This document shows positions 20,677 through 33,075 of a stretch of 64,000 nucleotides of DNA, piece after piece. The position numbers and the translations under genes were made by a program. The stretch's first letter is position 1. The number at the start of each line of letters is the position of its first letter. The notes below the pieces were generated by a model. The model ran no database searches. It saw only the letters and a program-made list of their open reading frames with translations, and had not been told where the DNA came from. Source of the DNA: Erigeron canadensis (lineage: Eukaryota > Streptophyta > Magnoliopsida > Asterales > Asteraceae); assembly GCF_010389155.1 (NCBI RefSeq), contig NC_057763.1, forward strand, positions 6,386,649 to 6,450,648, read 5' to 3'.

Positions 20677-23600
20677 ATCCTTTCTTTTCATCCATGCAGG
20701 GCTCGCTAGGAAAGGAGTGTGGTATTTGGACAGCGGTTGTTCAAAACACATTACTGGCTCCAAGTCCCTGCTGGATAACTATACAGAGGCACCTGGTCCT
20801 ACAGTGGTGTTTGGTGATAACTCCACTGGACAGATTGAAGGGTATGGTCTTCTTTCTAATAGCCTCATAAAATTCTCAAAAGTTGCTTATGTAAATGGAT
20901 TAAAGCATAATCTCATCAGCATAAGTCAACTATGTGATGCTGACTACAAGGTAATCCTTGATAAACATCAAGGCACTGTAGTAAACATCAACAAGGCAGT
21001 CGTCTTGGTTGCACCAAGAAAAAGAGATGTATATCTTGTAGACTTTACTCCTATCAAGACTGATAGTGAGACTTGTTTCTTTGCAAAGTCAGCATCCGAG
21101 TTAAATTGGTTATGGCACAAGCGTATGTCGCATGTGAACTTCAAAACCATAAACTCACTGGCCAAAAAGAACCTTGTTCGTGGCCTTCCTCCTCTGTCCT
21201 TTGAAAAAGATAGACTTTGTGGTGCTTGTGAAAAAGGCAAATGCCATAGAGCTACTTTCAAAACAAAACAAGCTAATTCTGTTAAGGGTTGCTTTCACCT
21301 TCTTCACATGGACCTTTTTGGACCAGTAAATGTCCAAAGTCTAAAGGGTAGCAGATACACTTTAGTAATTGTGGATGAATATTCACGATACACTTGGACA
21401 ATTTTTCTTAATTCTAAGAGTGATGCTGCTGATGAAATTATCAATTTCATTAAGAAAATGGAAAATCTCAACAGCATAAGGGTCAAAGAACTCAGAAGTG
21501 ATCATGACACTGAGTTTAGAAACCACACTTTTGAAACTTTTGTGCTGATCAAGGGATCTCACAAAACTTCTCTTCCACTAGAACTCCTAAGCAAAATGGT
21601 GTTGCTAAAAGGAGAAATAGAACTCTTATAGAGGCAGCACGTACTATGCTCAGTGAGTCCTCTCTTCCCAGTAGATTTTGGGCTGAAGTAGTCAACACGG
21701 CTTGTCACACTCAAAATCGATGTCTCATTGTTAAAAGACATGACAAGACAGCATATGAAGTGTTAAGAGGAAAGAAACCTCAAATCAAATACTTCCATGT
21801 ATTTGGCTGTCTTGTCTTTATTCTTAATAATAAGGATCATTTAGGCAAATTTGATCCTAAAGCTGATGATGGTTACTTTGTTGGATACTCTTCCATTAGC
21901 AAAGCTTTTAGAGTATTTAATACTCGACTTCAAAAAGTGGATGAATCCATTCATGTCACTTTTGATGAAAGCTCATCTGCTCTTAAAGATATCCAGTCAT
22001 CTTCTACTGAGAAGATCTTCAATGAGTTCACTGATCCTCCTACGGAAGATGCTGACTCATTTGTTGATGCTTATTGCTCGTCCTCTTGATCAACAACATA
22101 CTGAGAACAGTTCAGCAGATCCTGAGCTGGAGCAAGTTGCGGCTCATATCTATACGATTGAGCTAGTTGAGCCTATCTTAAGGTCAATCCATGCTGCATC
22201 AGCCAAACCTAGATCATTGGCTGATGATGTGAAAGCTAATGACTCTGCTGATGATGAGTTTCATGATGCTTCAGCTAACACTGAAGACATGGAGTCTGCT
22301 GATGACCACATCATTGATAACTCAAATCAGTCAAATGGCTCCAGCGATCAAACTCCTCTTGATCCTTCAATTACCATTGATTTCTCCTCATATTCTTCTC
22401 CGGCTGATCCCATACAAATGTCTTCCGCTGCCACTCTAGGTTCATCAAGTGTCCCATCACTTAAGTGGACTTCAAGTCACCCTGCTCACCAAATTATTGG
22501 TGATCCTCAGTAGGGCATTGTGACTAGATCAGCAACTAGAAACACATGTCTATATGTCAATTTCCTGTCAATGATTACTCCTAAGAATATTGGAGAGGCC
22601 ATGGTTGACCCATCTTGGGTTGCAGCCATGCAAGAAGAACTAACATAATTCCAAAGACAGCATGTCTGGTTCTTAGTTCCTCTTCCTCCTGGCAAAGAAC
22701 CCATTGGAAATAAATGGGTTTATAGGAATAAAATGGACGAAGATGGTGTTGTTATACGCAACAAGGCTAGGTTAGTAGCTCAAGGTTACCTTCAAGAAGA
22801 AGGTGTCGACTATGACGAAACCTTTGCTCCAGTGGCTAGACTTGAAGCAATACGCTTATTCCTGGCACATACTGCTTATCGAAACTTCACTGTATATCAA
22901 ATGGATGTCAAGAGTGCTTTCCTAAATGGAAATCTCGAAGAAGAAGTTTATGTGGAGCAGCCACCTGGTTTTGAAGATCTAACCAAGCCAAACCACGTCT
23001 ATCGTCTTTATAAAGCATTATATGGTCTTAAACAAGCTCCCAGAGCTTGGTATGACACTCTTTCTGAATTTCTTCTTTCTCATGAGTTTCAGCGAGGATC
23101 TATAGACAGCACCCTCTTTATCTATAGAAAGGGTGCTCATGTTCACTATGTGCAAATATATGTCGATGACATCATATTTGGATCCTCCAGCAAGAAACTT
23201 TGCAATAAGTTTAGCTCACTAATGTCTTCTCACTTTGAAATGAGTATGATGGGTGAGCTAACCTTCTTCCTTGGTCTACAAATTCGTCAGCTTACTGATG
23301 GCATCTTTATAAACCAAGAAAAATATATACGAGACATACTGGCCAAATTTGATATGTCTAATATCACCACAAAGCCTACTCCCATGTCTCCTCCAAACAA
23401 TCTCCATGCTGACCTTGATGGTGAGCATGTGAACCCCACTTTCTATCGTGGGATGATTGGCTCACTGATGTATCTCACAGCGAGTCGTCCAGACATTATG
23501 TTTGCTACTTGTCTTTGTGCAAGGTATCAAGCATCACCCAGGGAATCTCATCTTCTCGCTATCAAGCGTATCTTAAATATCTCAAAGGAACTTCCTCTCT

Positions 23601-24120
23601 AGGTCTTTGGTATCCCAAGGATTCTAACTTTGACTTAGTTGCATACTCTGATTCTGACTATGCTGGTTGCATGTTAGATAGGAAAAGTACCAGTTGTGGA
23701 TCTCAACTGTTGGGGGGAAGGCTGACTAGTTGGTCTAGTAAGAAACAGCATACAGTTTCCATCTTCACTGCTGAAGCAGGGTATGTGTCAGCAACAAGTT
23801 GTTGTGCACAAGTCCTTTGGATGAAGAACCAACTTGCTGACTATGACCTAGATTTTTCTAAAATCCCCATCATGTGTGATAACATTAGTGCTATTGCTAC
23901 CAAACATAATCCTGTTCAGCATTCCAAAACTAAGCATATTGACATAAGGTATCACTTCATTCGTGATCATGTCATGAAAGGGGATGTTGAAATATACTTC
24001 ATCCCCACTGATGATCAACTCGCTGATATATTCACTAAACCACTAGATGAAAAGCGATTCAAAGATCTCGTCAGCAGGTTGGGAATGCTAAATGGTGATC
24101 CTACAAGTTCAGCAACATGA
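20657..24120 (+). pseudogene. Copia pol, second assembled copy
   Basis: Protease WYLDSGCSKH, GAG-preintegrase, integrase, RT and RNase H as in copy 1. This copy reads through HMDLFGPV, where copy 1 lacks a T, and through the last RNase H block ([13 protein letters not shown]). It has its own small indels near 21536, 22082 and 23572. Shared with copy 1: integrase Lys for Glu (21607-21609), TAG at 22511, TAA at about 22646 and RNase H Gly for Glu near 23780. The pol frame is +1 relative to the gag end here but differs in copy 1 by one A in a short A run, so the true gag-pol frame relation cannot be decided. Confidence 0.85.
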
Positions 24121-24208
24121 TCACTCATGTTTTGCTGCCCATCCTCCTCTTATGAAGATGAGCAGCGACTTTTAAGTCAAAATCATAAGCGAGCTCTTCC
24201 TTTTACTC

Positions 24209-24628
24209 GCTGATCCCTGTTGCTTTGGGAAAAAGCAAAATAAAGGCAATAGAAAGCCAAAAGTTTCCATCCAGTCCACAGCAAACGGCTGTGGTAACGA
24301 CACATAAAATCCGTTGATCCCTGATGCTTTGGGAAAAGCATAATAAAAGTAATAGGGTGCTCAAAGTCCCTATCTAGTCCAGCAGCAAACGGCTGCTGGT
24401 AAAGACATCTAAAATCCATTGATCCCTGATGCCTTGGGAAAAAGCATAATAAAAGTAATAGGGTGCTGAAAGTCACTATCTAGTCCAGCAGCAAACGGCT
24501 GCTGTAAAGACATCTACAATCCGTTGATCCCTGATGCTTTGGGAAAAAGCATAATAAAAGTAATAGGATGCTGAAAGTCCCTATCTAGTCCAGCAGCAAA
24601 CGGCTGCTGGTAAAGACATCTAAAATCC
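24209..24628 (+). repeat. Four-unit hairpin array after copia pol (copy 2)
   Basis: Base-for-base equivalent of 15097-15516 at an offset of 9112. It has the same four units, with the divergent first unit carrying compensated stems. The identity of so repetitive an array in both contigs supports their being the same locus. Confidence 0.8.
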
Positions 24629-25184
24629 GTTGATGGCTGACAATTTGCCAAAAATTGTTTAATGCCATCAGCATCCACTCCTTTTCCTTGTGGTGCTGAT
24701 TAAAACTTGGTAACCATTCCTTTTTAATGAAATAAACTCTTCAGTGGATACCTCAATTTATTTGAGTGTATTCCACTACGTATTTTGTTAATATTTTATT
24801 ATATATATCTCAAACGGTTACCTCGATTTTCTCCTAAATGGACAACTTGTACACTGTACGTGTCGTATGAACTCGAGTACAGTTGAAATCGTGGTTCATA
24901 TAGCCACATCATACCTCTCTCATACGTACATACATACATTGTCCTATAATTTTAAAATAATATTTTTATGCTACGTATGAAAGAGAGTACATGTGACGAC
25001 TCACTTTTTTGCAATTATGGGGCCCATATCCATGCCATATATATTCACAATCCCTTCCATATTCCACCTTTTACGTTCAGTTCTTCTTCTCTATCAATTT
25101 CAAATATCTCCTATCATTCAAACTTCTCTTTCAAAATATTTCAAACATCTCTTGATCTTTCCAATCATCTCTAAAACTTCCCAA

Positions 25185-27957
25185 ATGGCTTCTTCTTCTC
25201 AACAAGAAATCATTCCAACATATCTCATCTCTGAGAAATATGATCCAGAAGGGATCCCCTCCTCTAATCTTGTTTCATTCCAGGCCTCTAAACTCATTAT
25301 AAAGGCCAACAACTATCTTGGTTCTCCTAGTATCCCAGAAAATGTAGAGGGATACTTCTCCATGTTAGACTTCATCAAGGGGTGTGACGTCAGAAGGACG
25401 ATTTACAGAGATCCTAAGGAAATGCCTCTTCATCTCCTAAGAGAGTTTTGGTAGACTTGTGACTATGACAAGGTCAATGATGTCATCACTGGATCGGTGA
25501 TGAAGGGTGAACACAATATCTATTACTGTTGACTCGTTGAGGTGTGCCCTTCGTCTTCCTCAACAATCTACTGAGCGTCCGTTTGTTGGGCTGGTATCCA
25601 CCCAAGTATGGAAGGAATGGCTGGTAACCATTGGATATGGCACTAATGTTGAACCTGTACAAGCTGTGCACAGCAACCCCCAAAAGAAGTTCTTGCCAGG
25701 GGTGTGGAGGTTGCTGTTCACTCATGTAATACAATGTCTTGGTGGCAACAGTGGATCATTTGATCAAGCCACTGCTGGTCAGATGCAGATGATATATGCA
25801 ATGGCAAATGGTCGATTCCTTGACTTTGCCAGTGTCATTTTTGAAGATCTTAAAGGGAAAGTAACCATCAAGAATAGATCAAGTTCAGTGTCATTTGCAA
25901 GATTTCTATCACTGATCTTTAAACAGGAACTAAAGGAGAAGTACGTGCCTCCTGGTGCTCAATACATGTTGTCTCCCAGAATTGCCAATACTGTATATAA
26001 GACTCCAGCATGCGATCCAGAACAATTTTAAGCAAGATTCGCTGAGCTTACTCCAGCAATGAATCAGGTACTGATCACTGTTTTTCCTGAACAATATGCA
26101 CCAAACCCCTCTGGAGCTGGTGTGCTGGTAATCCCCCCAGCAGCCTCCAAAGCTCACAAGAAACCCAAAAAATTAAGGAAATTAAAAATTCTTTCTTCTT
26201 CCACTTCACCTCCTGCTGCTGTCCCAACACAGCAACAGCGAGTACCAAAGGGTCCAACCACTAAGGTTAGGAAGTCCTCACGATCCAAGGACATTAGAAA
26301 CCCAGCTAGCCAATCAGCAGTCTCCCAACAGACTGCTGACGAGAATATGGGAAACCGTCAGCAGCCACCTCAAACTTCTGTAGGCGAGGTTGGTGTGGAA
26401 CATGGGTCACCCCAGCCCACTAGAGTTGAGTCAACCACTACTATGATTCCCCCTTCTTCTTCTCAACCCTATGAGTCGCTGACAACAACCATATTACAGG
26501 TGTTGCTAGAGTCAGCAAATTCTACGGCTGATAATGAGTTGGTGCAACAACACACTGACTCTGAGGCACCCGGTTCCCCTGACCCTTTAAATTTTTCAGT
26601 TGAAGCAAGAGCTGGTATTCAAGATGTTGAGAATATGGTGGTGGGGTCTGGTGCTTATGAGGTCTTAAACGAATAAGAAAATGTGATTACTGAAGGTGCT
26701 GAAGATAAATTGGTCGAAAGTGTTGTGGAAAGTGGTGGTTTTGATGTTGGTGATGATGTTGAGTTTGATGATGAAGAGAGTGATCTTGAGCTGGATGATT
26801 TTATGGTTGAAGATTTCCAGCTGGATTTCTCCACCCAGGCTGATGTACTAGTTAGTGATATGGAGGAGGATGCTGATAAGGAAACTGCTGCTGATGATAG
26901 TGCAGCAGTCACTAAAATTTTTGAAGATGTCGCTGCTGACACTCACACTGAAATTGTTGATATAGCACCACAAGCAGCCACTTCAGAATAAGTAGATGTA
27001 CAAGCACTGGGCATGCCCTCCTTTGGCATGCCTTCTTCGTTCTCTAGTGCTTTCGGGTGTACCTCTGGCAAGCCTGCTGATGTTCCATTAACTGCCAAAG
27101 AGTTGGGACTTTCCTTCAATACCAACTCCGCTGATAGGCTTGCCAGAATTGAAGAAAACCTTAATGATCTCACCAAGGCTGCTTCTATTGCAATTAAATT
27201 GAAAGATGTTGAAGACGATGCCTTGGTGAATACACTAAAAAGCTGGTACCTCATGCAGAAAGAAAACTCTGCCAGCATCGATAAGATCAAAGACAAATCT
27301 ATCTCTATGGCTGCTGATCAAACTAAGCTGCGCATATTTTCTTCTGCTATTAGAAGAGATCAGCAGGCCATCCGGGGAGTGACTCGATCGCTGTATAGAA
27401 CTGGTAATGACACCAGAATGCTTGCAAAAAAGGCATCCTCTAGCAGTAAAGCTGCTGCTGTTGAGGTTAAGAAACTTGCTGACCTGGTGTCTCCCCTTAT
27501 CACCCAGGTTGAGAACAATTCTAAAGCAATCAGTGCCTTTGAAACACAAATGGCCAGTCTTCCTCCTCCTCAAGTCTCGTTCACTGAGGAAGATCGTAAG
27601 TGCCAACAGAAGCTAGAGGCCGAAGTTGGGGAAATCAAGAACTTGCTCACCCAACTTCTCAACAAGAAAGATGCTCCGACAGCAACTGTGGAAGTTGTTA
27701 TTAATAATACAACCTCCAAGGGGGAGAAAGTTGATGCTGTCATCTTGGATCTTGTCTCTGAAGCAGTAAAAAAGGCAGTGGGTAATATGTTTGAAGAAAC
27801 TGCTGACAAGGTCCTTGATAAAGATGATAATAATGCTATAGCCACTGAAACAACAAATGAAGAAAGAGCATTAGTGGCTGTAGAAGGAACAAGTCCCCCT
27901 GCTGAAGTTGAGAGGGAGACAGGTGCAAATGCTGAGGGGAGCAGTCATTGGCAATGA
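25185..27957 (+). pseudogene. Copia ORF3, extra gene downstream of pol, function unknown
   Basis: About 920 codons from ATG 25185 (MASSSQQEIIPTY) with breaks: stop after EFW (25452), a shift near 25520, then stops at 26029, 26674 and 26989 within one continuous frame. Order: a globular N-terminal domain (to ~26050, with FLPGVWRLLFTHVIQCLGG); a basic patch (KAHKKPKKLRKLK); Ser/Thr/Pro/Gln linkers; a strongly acidic block (26683-26990); and a hydrophilic coiled-coil-like C-terminus. I see no signal peptide or membrane span, so it does not look like an envelope protein although it occupies the Sirevirus env-like position. From memory it resembles hypothetical proteins common in Asteraceae assemblies. 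Confidence 0.65.
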
Positions 27958-29246
27958 GTGATGCTCCTCAGGATCAAAATGTGCTTAATGAAGAAGAGGA
28001 AGCAACTCTTCAAACATTAAAAGCAGGATGGGAAGCCGCTCGCATTCAAGAAATGGAGACGGATAAATCTAGAGAGATTCTCCCTATCTTTCATCCTCGC
28101 TATGTTGCAAATGCTCAAGTTACTCAGATAACTAAAGCTGGAAGGCAGCAGCTTGTAGAAGCTGGCGTTCTCAGCAGACCATCCTCCTCACTAACTGCTC
28201 AAAACGTATCAATCACTTCCCCGGCAGGCAATCAATTTCAGGTGATCGATGTTCTCTCTCTTACTGCCGAGGGAAAAACTCAAGAAGAGGCACTGGAAGA
28301 GCTTGACAAAATAAAATTGAACCAGGAAAATGAAAAGAAAAATCTGCAATTCATTTCCCAGTTGGCCCTCTTCGAGAAGGATCAGATGGATGCTGAACAG
28401 AAGATGCTGCTGACCACTGGTGGGCCTCAAGCTCTCTATAGACAAAAACAAGCTGATGTAAAGCAACGATTGAAAGAGAAAAAAGAGAGGTTTGAGAGCG
28501 AGAAGGCCAAGTGGATAAAGATCATGAATGATAGAAAGAGGAAGGAAAGAATAACTGCTGTTGAAGTTCACAAAGCAGCTTTGGTAACCAAATCAAATCT
28601 GAAGTTCGTAAGAGAAGGGGACACTGCGCCAACAAGAATTGAAGATGTGAAGATCACCAACCTTGGAGCGTCAGAATGGTTTGAAATTTATATGCTGATA
28701 AAGAACAAAAAGGCTGCCAGTTATGTACACCTTCAGAAGATGCTGAAAGAATATTTTGATAAAGCTCTGAAGTTTGAAACAAAGTTTAAGGCAGACCTCC
28801 CATTGCTGAGAGCTGTCTTTGGGACCCCAGCAGCTGTTACCTTGTCAGCAGGCAAGCGTGTACCTAAAAGGAAACATGCTGAAAGACTCTTGCTTGCTGA
28901 CCTTCCTCCTATCCCCACTGATGCTGGTCTGAACATGAAGCTACCTCCCAGAGCTTTCTTTGAAGAAGGAAGAGTTCTTGAACAACCTGCTGGCATCTTC
29001 TTCAACAACTTTCAAAATGATGAACTCTTCTTCCGCATTGCTGAAATGGAAAAGGCATCCACGGGATTTCTGATTGGCCTCAGGAAAAGGTTTGTCAGAG
29101 TGTCGAGTGCCAGATCGGTCATCAGCATGATAGATGAGGAGCTGACTAAGCCTCATAGAAGAGATGATCCGGTGCTGAGGATAGCCAAGCAAGAAGAAGC
29201 TTTTGAAATAGAAGCAGCAATGGCCTCAAATGTCTTTAACATTTAA
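27954..29246 (+). CDS. Copia ORF4, extra gene before the 3' LTR, function unknown
   Basis: 430 residues from ATG 27954, which overlaps the TGA ending ORF3 (ATGA). The open frame begins slightly upstream, without an ATG. The protein is hydrophilic: a Glu/Lys-rich coiled-coil-like half (to ~residue 200), then a domain with NLGASEWFEIYMLIKNKK and a C-terminal segment with LEQPAGIFFNNF and ELFFRIAEMEKAS. It has no membrane segment. It stays open although the rest of the element is broken. From memory the last two motifs have counterparts in the same Asteraceae hypothetical proteins as ORF3, where both parts may form a single chain; if so, the ATGA overlap is a frameshift mutation and not a restart signal. 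Confidence 0.65.
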   Translation: MSDAPQDQNVLNEEEEATLQTLKAGWEAARIQEMETDKSREILPIFHPRYVANAQVTQITKAGRQQLVEAGVLSRPSSSLTAQNVSITSPAGNQFQVIDVLSLTAEGKTQEEALEELDKIKLNQENEKKNLQFISQLALFEKDQMDAEQKMLLTTGGPQALYRQKQADVKQRLKEKKERFESEKAKWIKIMNDRKRKERITAVEVHKAALVTKSNLKFVREGDTAPTRIEDVKITNLGASEWFEIYMLIKNKKAASYVHLQKMLKEYFDKALKFETKFKADLPLLRAVFGTPAAVTLSAGKRVPKRKHAERLLLADLPPIPTDAGLNMKLPPRAFFEEGRVLEQPAGIFFNNFQNDELFFRIAEMEKASTGFLIGLRKRFVRVSSARSVISMIDEELTKPHRRDDPVLRIAKQEEAFEIEAAMASNVFNI

Positions 29247-29340
29247 TGTATATTAACATTTTTTTTCATGAAATAAAGACATTTTTCTCTTCCCTCATTT
29301 GTATGTCTTGAGTACTTTCATTTAGCAAGTCTCCTCAGCA

Positions 29341-29353
29341 AATAGGGGGAGAT
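29341..29353 (+). other. Copia polypurine tract
   Basis: AATAGGGGGAGAT directly precedes the TGTTAAG start of the 3' LTR. This is the expected primer for plus-strand DNA synthesis. Confidence 0.88.
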
Positions 29354-30000
29354 TGTTAAGTCTGGGATTCGCTGAAGAAGACTTGCTCGCTGACGTGTGT
29401 CGTCAGCAAGTATTTAGCAAGTCATCAGCAGGTGAAGTGACCTCTTCAGCAAGTTGAATGCTCCAACATGGTGGTCATGGCGGGAAGAATTCAAATCAAA
29501 TGAAGACAAGAAGTCACATGGTGGTTAACCAACTGTAATTTGCCTTGAATGGCAAAGGTACATGTTGGGACCAAAGCAAGGGTTCTCTCTCTCATACCCG
29601 ATTTGGTATAGAAGACAAGGGCACATGATTCAAGTACCATGAGCCAATTGGATGTCGACAACCACCATCAAAGAAGGCTGTGTTGCCCTAATTCTTCCTC
29701 TATATAAAGCAACACAGCCGCATTATATCAAGTGTGTTAGTCACCTTGAAAGTGTGTGTCACTTGTAATTGTTTAAGTTTTTAGTGTGTCTAGACTTAGC
29801 AATTACCTCTGTTCTTTTGTATTCTTGTAAGTCAAGTGTGTAAGATCAACCATGTATTCATCGTTTAATCAATGATACATATGATTATTCTTGCATTGAT
29901 GTACTACAATTGAACTTGATATTGTTCTTGTTATTCACTTGTTTATTTACTTTCTTGTCTAATTTAAATATAACATAAGTTGTGCATTCTTGGACCATCA
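29354..30000 (+). repeat. Copia 3' LTR
   Basis: 647 bp, TGTTAAG to CCATCA, followed by the target duplication AAGTG (30001-30005). The TATA box CTATATAAAG recurs at about 29700. About five single-base differences from the 5' LTR and no indels. Confidence 0.93.
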
Positions 30001-30381
30001 AAGTGTGCTAGTCATATAATCAATCCAAAAAGGATTTACCTATCTAATCATTCAAAACACATTTCAAAATTTAAAAGTGTTTACCAAAGGGAACATAGTT
30101 TAATTACTAATATGATTAAATCCTATATGACAAAGCAATTAAACTATAAGGACAAGCAATCAAAAGTTCAAAAAGTCTCAAAATTCACCCGGCTTTTTCC
30201 TATTTACCTCTCCCCCCATACTTGAGTTGTACAATGCCCCCATTGCACAATGAACTAAAGACAATCTATGGAAAATAGGTAAAAGCAAAAATAAAAGAAA
30301 GAAAAGATCTCGAGAACTTGCCGGACGTTGGTAAATGTTTGTATGCCCAGTCGAATCGTCAAAAATGAATGGGCGCTGAAC

Positions 30382-32229
30382 TTACTGCCATGATATGCAC
30401 ATGAATTGCTCCTTTCCAATATCATCACGATGACTCAATGCCCACGGAATCCGGCACCACCATCGACCACAATCATAATCATAACAAAACTCAAGAGGAG
30501 GGAAAATAGAATCCACACCATCTCCTCCAGCACGACCATCACCCTCGGAAAAGAAATCTCCACCCAGAACAATGTTTGGAGTACCCATAGTAGATCGACC
30601 CCCAGCCTCGTCTCCTACCGGTGTAGAGTAATTAAAGAAATCTCCCCCATAACGTGGAGCACCAGTGTACATCCCGTATCTAGTAGGCTGAGTGGTAGGA
30701 TCAAACTCAGGAGGCTGGTAATCATACGCCTCCGGCTGATAGCCCTGCGAAGGAAAAAGATAATCAAAAGTACCCTGACTAGGGGGTATAATCTCTGAAG
30801 GAGTATAAGTGGGGAGCTCGGGTCGATCATCCTCATTTAAATGCCCGTATTGTTGCCCGTGTTGTTGTTCATACTGTTGCTGCCACATGGGACGAAAGTG
30901 CTCTTGCTGATCCAAAACTCTACCAAGCATACTATTAACCGTCCTGGCATTATCAAGCAACATATCAATCGTACCCTACAAACCAAAAACTGCACCTGCA
31001 AAGAAGACAAATCAAAAGCAGATGATGATGAAGAAGATCCCCCCGCAAACTGAGGTGCACTAGTACCATCCTCTCTACGCCTTTTCCCAACCGGCCTCTG
31101 CTCCTCGGGCAAATCCCCCACAAAAACATCCCTACCATCCACCTCATATATCAACCCAAAGCCAATCAAATCATTCACCCCAAAATGACTACACGACACC
31201 GTAATCAAAGCTCTAGTATTCATACCCGTATCAAATCCCAACATCACATACACCTTACAAATAAAGTTTCTACAAACCAAAACCCGATCCTTATGCGAAG
31301 CAAGATACTTAGCTAACACATATGGTGTACAAGCAAAAGTAGTCAGGGACCCCTCATAAAACAATCTCATCAACCAAACATCGGTGAGCGAAACCTTCTC
31401 ATTATGATCATTCCTAGCCAAGAAACAATAAGTGATCATACGGTGAATAACTTTCAAAATAGGTACCTGAATTTCTGATACCTTACTCACTGCCATAGCT
31501 AACTTACCACTCCCACCAATCTCAAACAAAAAATCCTTAGTCGTTTTATCATTCTCAAAACCAGTTACATCCTTATCATCCACTCCTTTATGCAAAAACT
31601 CATAAGTCTCCCAATGATTCAATTCCGCCCCCGAAACCATCCCGGATAAATATGCAAACTCAGGCACCGCGCAATGTCTTTGAATACCCCCTACCCGAAA
31701 ATGAATTACTTTTCTTGTATAAAACTCTTCACGTTTCAAATTCGTATCAACCAATGGTGCTCAAAAACTCAAGACACCACCCACGAACCGGTGTCATATC
31801 ACAACTAAAAATATTTTCCCACATCTTATACGTCTTTATTTCACCATTAGCATTCCTACTTTTGCAAGTCAACATTTTCAAAACAGGGTCTTTCAAATTC
31901 AATTTTTCAAAATCCGACCAACTAACAACCTTAGGTTCCATAACGTGTTTGTACCTCAAGTCTTGAAGCCAATTCAAATAATGCACACGTTCGTTTCCCG
32001 TCACCCCTGGAAAACGTAACCAATCATGTGGTTTAGTTGGGTGATTTTTAGCATTCAAAGTAAGCGAACTGTCCTTGTAACGGTAATGGTCATTCGGGTC
32101 CGGCTCGGTGAAATCATAACCTCTTTGAATCCCCGGAATAAATTCATCACTATTGGACTCCTCAACCTGTTTCCCCTTCTTGGCTTGTTTTGACTTACCG
32201 TACACCTCTGGACACTTCGGGACCTGCAC
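30382..32229 (-). pseudogene. ATHILA ORF1-like protein of the Athila-like element
   Basis: Three overlapping frames on the minus strand (32229-31747, 31754-30837, 30963-30382) form one gene of about 600 codons with two frameshifts (near 31750 and near 30965-30980). Features: a Lys-rich start, a core with VIHFRVGGIQRHCAVPEFAYLSG and VSLTDVWLMRLFYEG, a KRRRED patch, a Ser run, and a Gln/Pro/Tyr/Gly-rich tail. The core pattern resembles the ATHILA ORF-1 family (recognition from memory, moderate certainty), whose role is unknown. Between its end and the copia insertion lies a second purine tract (about 30213-30230, minus). Confidence 0.55.
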
Positions 32230-33075
32230 ATCTCAACAAAAAGCTATAAAACGAAAAATAAACATATCTTAAACTAAGAAAACAAAAATCTTTTTGGTTT
32301 TTTCGATTTTTCAAATGTTTTTGGACTTTTCAATATAAGAAACGAAAAATGAAAATAAAAACACACGGGTTGCCTCCCGAGAAGCGCTTAATTTATTAAC
32401 GATTCGTTAGCTAGACTCATTCCCTAAATTTATCATGGTGGGGTCTTAAACGCCCCCACACTTAAAATTTCGGGCGATTTACGCGAATAAGGTGAAAAAT
32501 ATGTGAATCTTATCTTAATCATTACCCAGACCATTTCTTTCACCTTATAAAAATTAACTTTTAAGATGTCAAATTAGTTGTTTCTTTTTTATAATCCATC
32601 TTAAAAAGCCAACCTTTCATACGAACATACAAAATTTCCAAACTTTTGTTATGGCACGGAATATTCAAGTAATTAATATCAAGGCTTATATCCGTCCGTT
32701 CAAAAGAATCGGGAGCTAAAAGGTCCAGGGCTAGTTTAAATAATAAAAGATAATGCATGAAATTACAACTAGCCCTTAAACTAACTAAGTTAATGCATTC
32801 AAAATTATTTAAAGCATAAGAAATTAGAATGCTCTATGAATAACCCGACATAGGTTGCAAAACATCTTGACCCGTGTCATGATCTTCCTTATCTGGTTCC
32901 TTCTTTCGTGCCATGATCTTCATTAAAGATGTCAGCGGCATTGGCACTTCTACAAACAAATGAAAAGAAAGCATTTTAGTATATAATAAATCAATTAAAT
33001 TCGAATGTTTACCTGAATGAGTGGGAATTAAATTCTCTTCGGCTTTCTTTGTTGGGATCATAGACTCCCCCACAC
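32230..33075 (-). other. Noncoding spacer of the Athila-like element with repeated purine tracts
   Basis: No gene supported; short frames at 32561 and 32834 show no family signature. Bases 32363-32390 hold a GGGTTGCCTCCCGAGAAGCG-type block common in plant Athila-like DNA (from memory). Two minus-strand motifs TTAAGTGTGGGGG occur near 32451-32465 and 33066-33080, like the tract at the 3' LTR (5661-5680). Confidence 0.5.

Larger units (their letters stand above)
7335..30000 (+). mobile_element. Sirevirus-type Ty1/copia element (assembled with a ~9.1-kb artefactual duplication)
   Basis: Two 647-bp LTRs (7335-7981, 29354-30000) start TGTTAAG and end CCATCA and differ at about five positions. AAGTG at 7330-7334 and at 30001-30005 is a perfect target duplication. 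The gene order gag, PR, INT, RT, RNase H is copia. The RT/RNase H sequence, the two-knuckle gag and the extra genes after pol are typical of the SIRE/Sirevirus lineage. The interior 8150-17189 recurs at 17290-26310 on the other side of a 100-N gap with only small indels; the true element is likely about 13.5 kb. Both copies share stops and lost catalytic residues, so the element is defective despite its young LTRs. Confidence 0.9.

Noticed and set aside
26655..26942. Ser-rich minus-strand frame
   Set aside because: Mirror of the acidic GAT/GAA-rich block of ORF3; no promoter or family signature.
8104..29246. Two tandem copia elements
   Set aside because: No LTR lies between the copies, there is one target duplication for the whole unit, and the copies meet at a 100-N gap with indel errors clustered at the contig ends.
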